A DNA stretch of 15,140 bases from Candidatus Woesearchaeota archaeon (GTDB lineage: Archaea > Nanobdellota > Nanobdellia > Woesearchaeales > UBA10216). Of the stretch, positions 14,039 through 15,140 are shown piece by piece. The stretch is from NCBI GenBank assembly GCA_023269295.1, contig JAHFTU010000019.1:1-15140 (forward strand), in the 5' to 3' direction. The translations under genes and the position numbers were made by a program. The notes beneath the pieces were generated by a model that saw only the letters and a list, made by a program, of their open reading frames with translations, was not told the DNA's origin and did not search any database. Each line of letters opens with the position of its first letter. The stretch's first letter is position 1.

Positions 14039-14902
14039 TCAAATCCCAATCGTTCCAGAAAAAACGTGCGAGGCAGGGCCTGTCAGGTAGACGTGGTTGT
14101 CCTTTGCCCACTCAACCATCAGGTCGCCCCCGCGAAGATGCACCTTGACCTTCCTGCCTGTTTTCTCATTGAGGACGCAGGCAACAACTGAAGCGCAGGA
14201 GCCCGTGCCGCAGGCAAGTGTCTCACCCACGCCCCGCTCCCACACCCTGAGCTCAATCTCGCCGCTGCCAAGGACTTTAACAAACTCTGCATTTGTCCTC
14301 CTCGGAAACACCCTGTGGTTCTCAATCTCCTTTCCCATCTCCTCAATGTCAAAGTCAGTATCGTCAACAAAAGCAACAGCGTGTGGGTTGCCCATTGAGA
14401 CAGCAGTCACCTTAATCTGCTTGTACTTCAGCTGGAGCGGCTCGTTAATGGCCTTTGCTGCTGCGCTGCCGTTCATGGGAATCTCCTTCCTCAGAAGATG
14501 GGGCTCGCCCATGTCAACCCTGTACATCGAATCAGCAGCGACTATTGTTTTAATTCCTGATAAAGTGTCAATCTTCAGTTCTTTCTTCTTGCTGTAGCCG
14601 CTGTCAAGGATGAACTTCGCAATGCACCGTATGCCGTTGCCGCACATCTCAGCCTCAGAGCCGTCAGCATTCACGATGCGCATCACGCCATCAACACCCT
14701 TAGTTTTAGAATCCTTAGGCGGCAATGCAAGGAGGATGCCGTCAGCGCCGATGCCAAAATGCCTGCCGCACACCTTCTTTGAAAAGGACTTGAGATCTTT
14801 TATCTTGTCAAATTCCTTCCTGTTGCCTGCGTCAAAAAGGTCAACAACAACATAGTCGTTCCCGAGGCCGTGCATCTTCACAAACTTAAGGTTGTTTGAC
14901 AT
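14039..14902 (-). CDS. dapF: Diaminopimelate epimerase
   Basis: 287 residues, the normal length. Converts LL- to meso-diaminopimelate in lysine synthesis, without cofactor, by two cysteines: C87 in NADGSEAEMCGNGIRC and C231 in GETLACGTGSCASVVA. The substrate motifs GLGNDYVV (12-19), MGNPHAVAF (170-178) and the ERGVGET stretch are present. I chose ATG 14902 because the family begins at this point (MSNNLKFVKMHGLGNDY). The open frame continues upstream for 50 codons, but only through hairpin element copy 3. No ribosome site is seen before the ATG. Its last 26 codons have a second, diverged copy beyond vapBC, so the present tail may have been brought in by the cassette. Confidence 0.95.
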   Translation of the reverse strand: MSNNLKFVKMHGLGNDYVVVDLFDAGNRKEFDKIKDLKSFSKKVCGRHFGIGADGILLALPPKDSKTKGVDGVMRIVNADGSEAEMCGNGIRCIAKFILDSGYSKKKELKIDTLSGIKTIVAADSMYRVDMGEPHLLRKEIPMNGSAAAKAINEPLQLKYKQIKVTAVSMGNPHAVAFVDDTDFDIEEMGKEIENHRVFPRRTNAEFVKVLGSGEIELRVWERGVGETLACGTGSCASVVACVLNEKTGRKVKVHLRGGDLMVEWAKDNHVYLTGPASHVFSGTIGI

Positions 14903-14910
14903 TTTTGTTC

Positions 14911-15041
14911 GTTTTTGGATAAACCCTTCCCAAGTCGTGCTTTGCACGCAAGTCGGCATATGCCGACTGCGCAGTCCTGCCGAAGCAGGACTTGCGACTG
15001 GGCCCAGTCGACGCAAGTCGACTTGGGTTTCTAAAAGGGTT
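14911..15041 (+). repeat. Branched hairpin element, copy 3 (expanded)
   Basis: The left unit is GTTTTTGGATA (14911-14921). The outer stem is AACCCTT/AAGGGTT (14922-14928/15035-15041), then CCCA/TGGG (14929-14932/15024-15027). The body matches copy 2 except for an additional 48 nt (14949-14996) in arm A. GGGCCC (15000-15005) and arm B AGTCGAC-GCAA-GTCGACT (15006-15023) are identical to copy 2. It ends flush against the stop codon of the upstream gene (TCA 15042-15044 on plus) and stops 8 nt short of the dapF ATG, filling the gap between the two genes. Confidence 0.88.
14949..14996 (+). repeat. 48-nt double-hairpin insertion inside element copy 3
   Basis: Absent from copy 2, which is otherwise co-linear. 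It contains AGTCGGC-ATAT-GCCGACT (14951-14968), a GCGC linker, and AGTCCTGC-CGAA-GCAGGACT (14973-14992). It is itself closed by CAAGTC/GACTTG (14949-14954/14989-14994). Both hairpins keep the AGTC...GACT ends of the element's own arms but have different inner pairs. Confidence 0.8.
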
Positions 15042-15140
15042 TCACATTCCATAAATCACGTGCGCGAGGTCTTCCTTCCTCCTTATAATCTTCGCGTTCC
15101 TGCCGCTGACCAGAATTTCAGGAGGCCTTGGCCTTGTGTT
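15042..15140 (-). CDS. C-terminal end of an unrecognised gene (5' end outside the window)
   Basis: The minus-strand frame from the right edge gives 32 residues, NTRPRPPEILVSGRN...DLAHVIYGM, and stops at TGA (15044-15042). The fragment is basic and soluble. The PPEILVSG stretch faintly recalls the end of some RNA-modifying enzymes, but this is too little to name it. The stop abuts hairpin element copy 3, and dapF follows on the same strand. Confidence 0.6.
   Translation of the reverse strand, partial: NTRPRPPEILVSGRNAKIIRRKEDLAHVIYGM

Noticed and set aside
14903..15052. A 50-residue N-terminal extension of dapF
   Set aside because: The frame is open only because element copy 3 happens to lack stops there; DapF proteins begin at MSNNLKFVKMHGLGND.

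Overview
This is about 15 kb of what looks like an archaeal chromosome. The archaeal reading rests on TATA-box promoters with two probable leaderless starts (pfkB-family and ZIP genes), an AbrB-PhoU regulator of archaeal type, an intein, and a VapBC pair. Several genes are of bacterial flavour (MetK, Lgt, ROK kinase, class II aldolase), a mix I associate with DPANN-type genomes such as Woesearchaeota or Diapherotrites. That lineage guess is an inference. Strong Shine-Dalgarno sites also occur.

Layout, left to right. 1-113: tail of a membrane protein. 248-2788: metK, interrupted by a 449-residue homing-endonuclease intein inside its second signature motif. 2789-3122: terminator, one copy of a branched hairpin repeat, and a promoter region. 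3123-5225: a 700-residue unrecognised protein with faint kinase-like motifs. It converges with 5270-6941 on the minus strand, which holds an AbrB-PhoU regulator followed by a histidine phosphatase. 6942-7317: AT-rich divergent promoter region, then a 122-nt structured leader. 7318-7851: a small Cys-rich zinc-knuckle protein and a 52-residue acidic protein. 7867-13194, all minus: ZIP transporter, Lgt, VIT1/CCC1 transporter, PfkB-family kinase, class II aldolase, ROK kinase. The last three form a tightly packed sugar-phosphate operon behind a leaderless promoter. 13265-14115: a VapBC cassette between two direct copies of the dapF 3' end. 14039-14902: dapF. 15042-15140: tail of an unrecognised gene.

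The most unusual signal is a family of modular hairpin elements. There are three clear copies (2828-2940, 11538-11626, 14911-15041) and one apparently empty copy (7163-7198, opposite strand). They share conserved ends, a central GGGCCC, and arms beginning AGTC and ending GACT. One copy carries a 48-nt insertion of two more such hairpins, and one terminal base pair differs between copies by a compensatory change. No transposase is visible. The second notable structure is the dapF-tail direct repeat around VapBC, which looks like the footprint of site-specific insertion of a 774-bp cassette.
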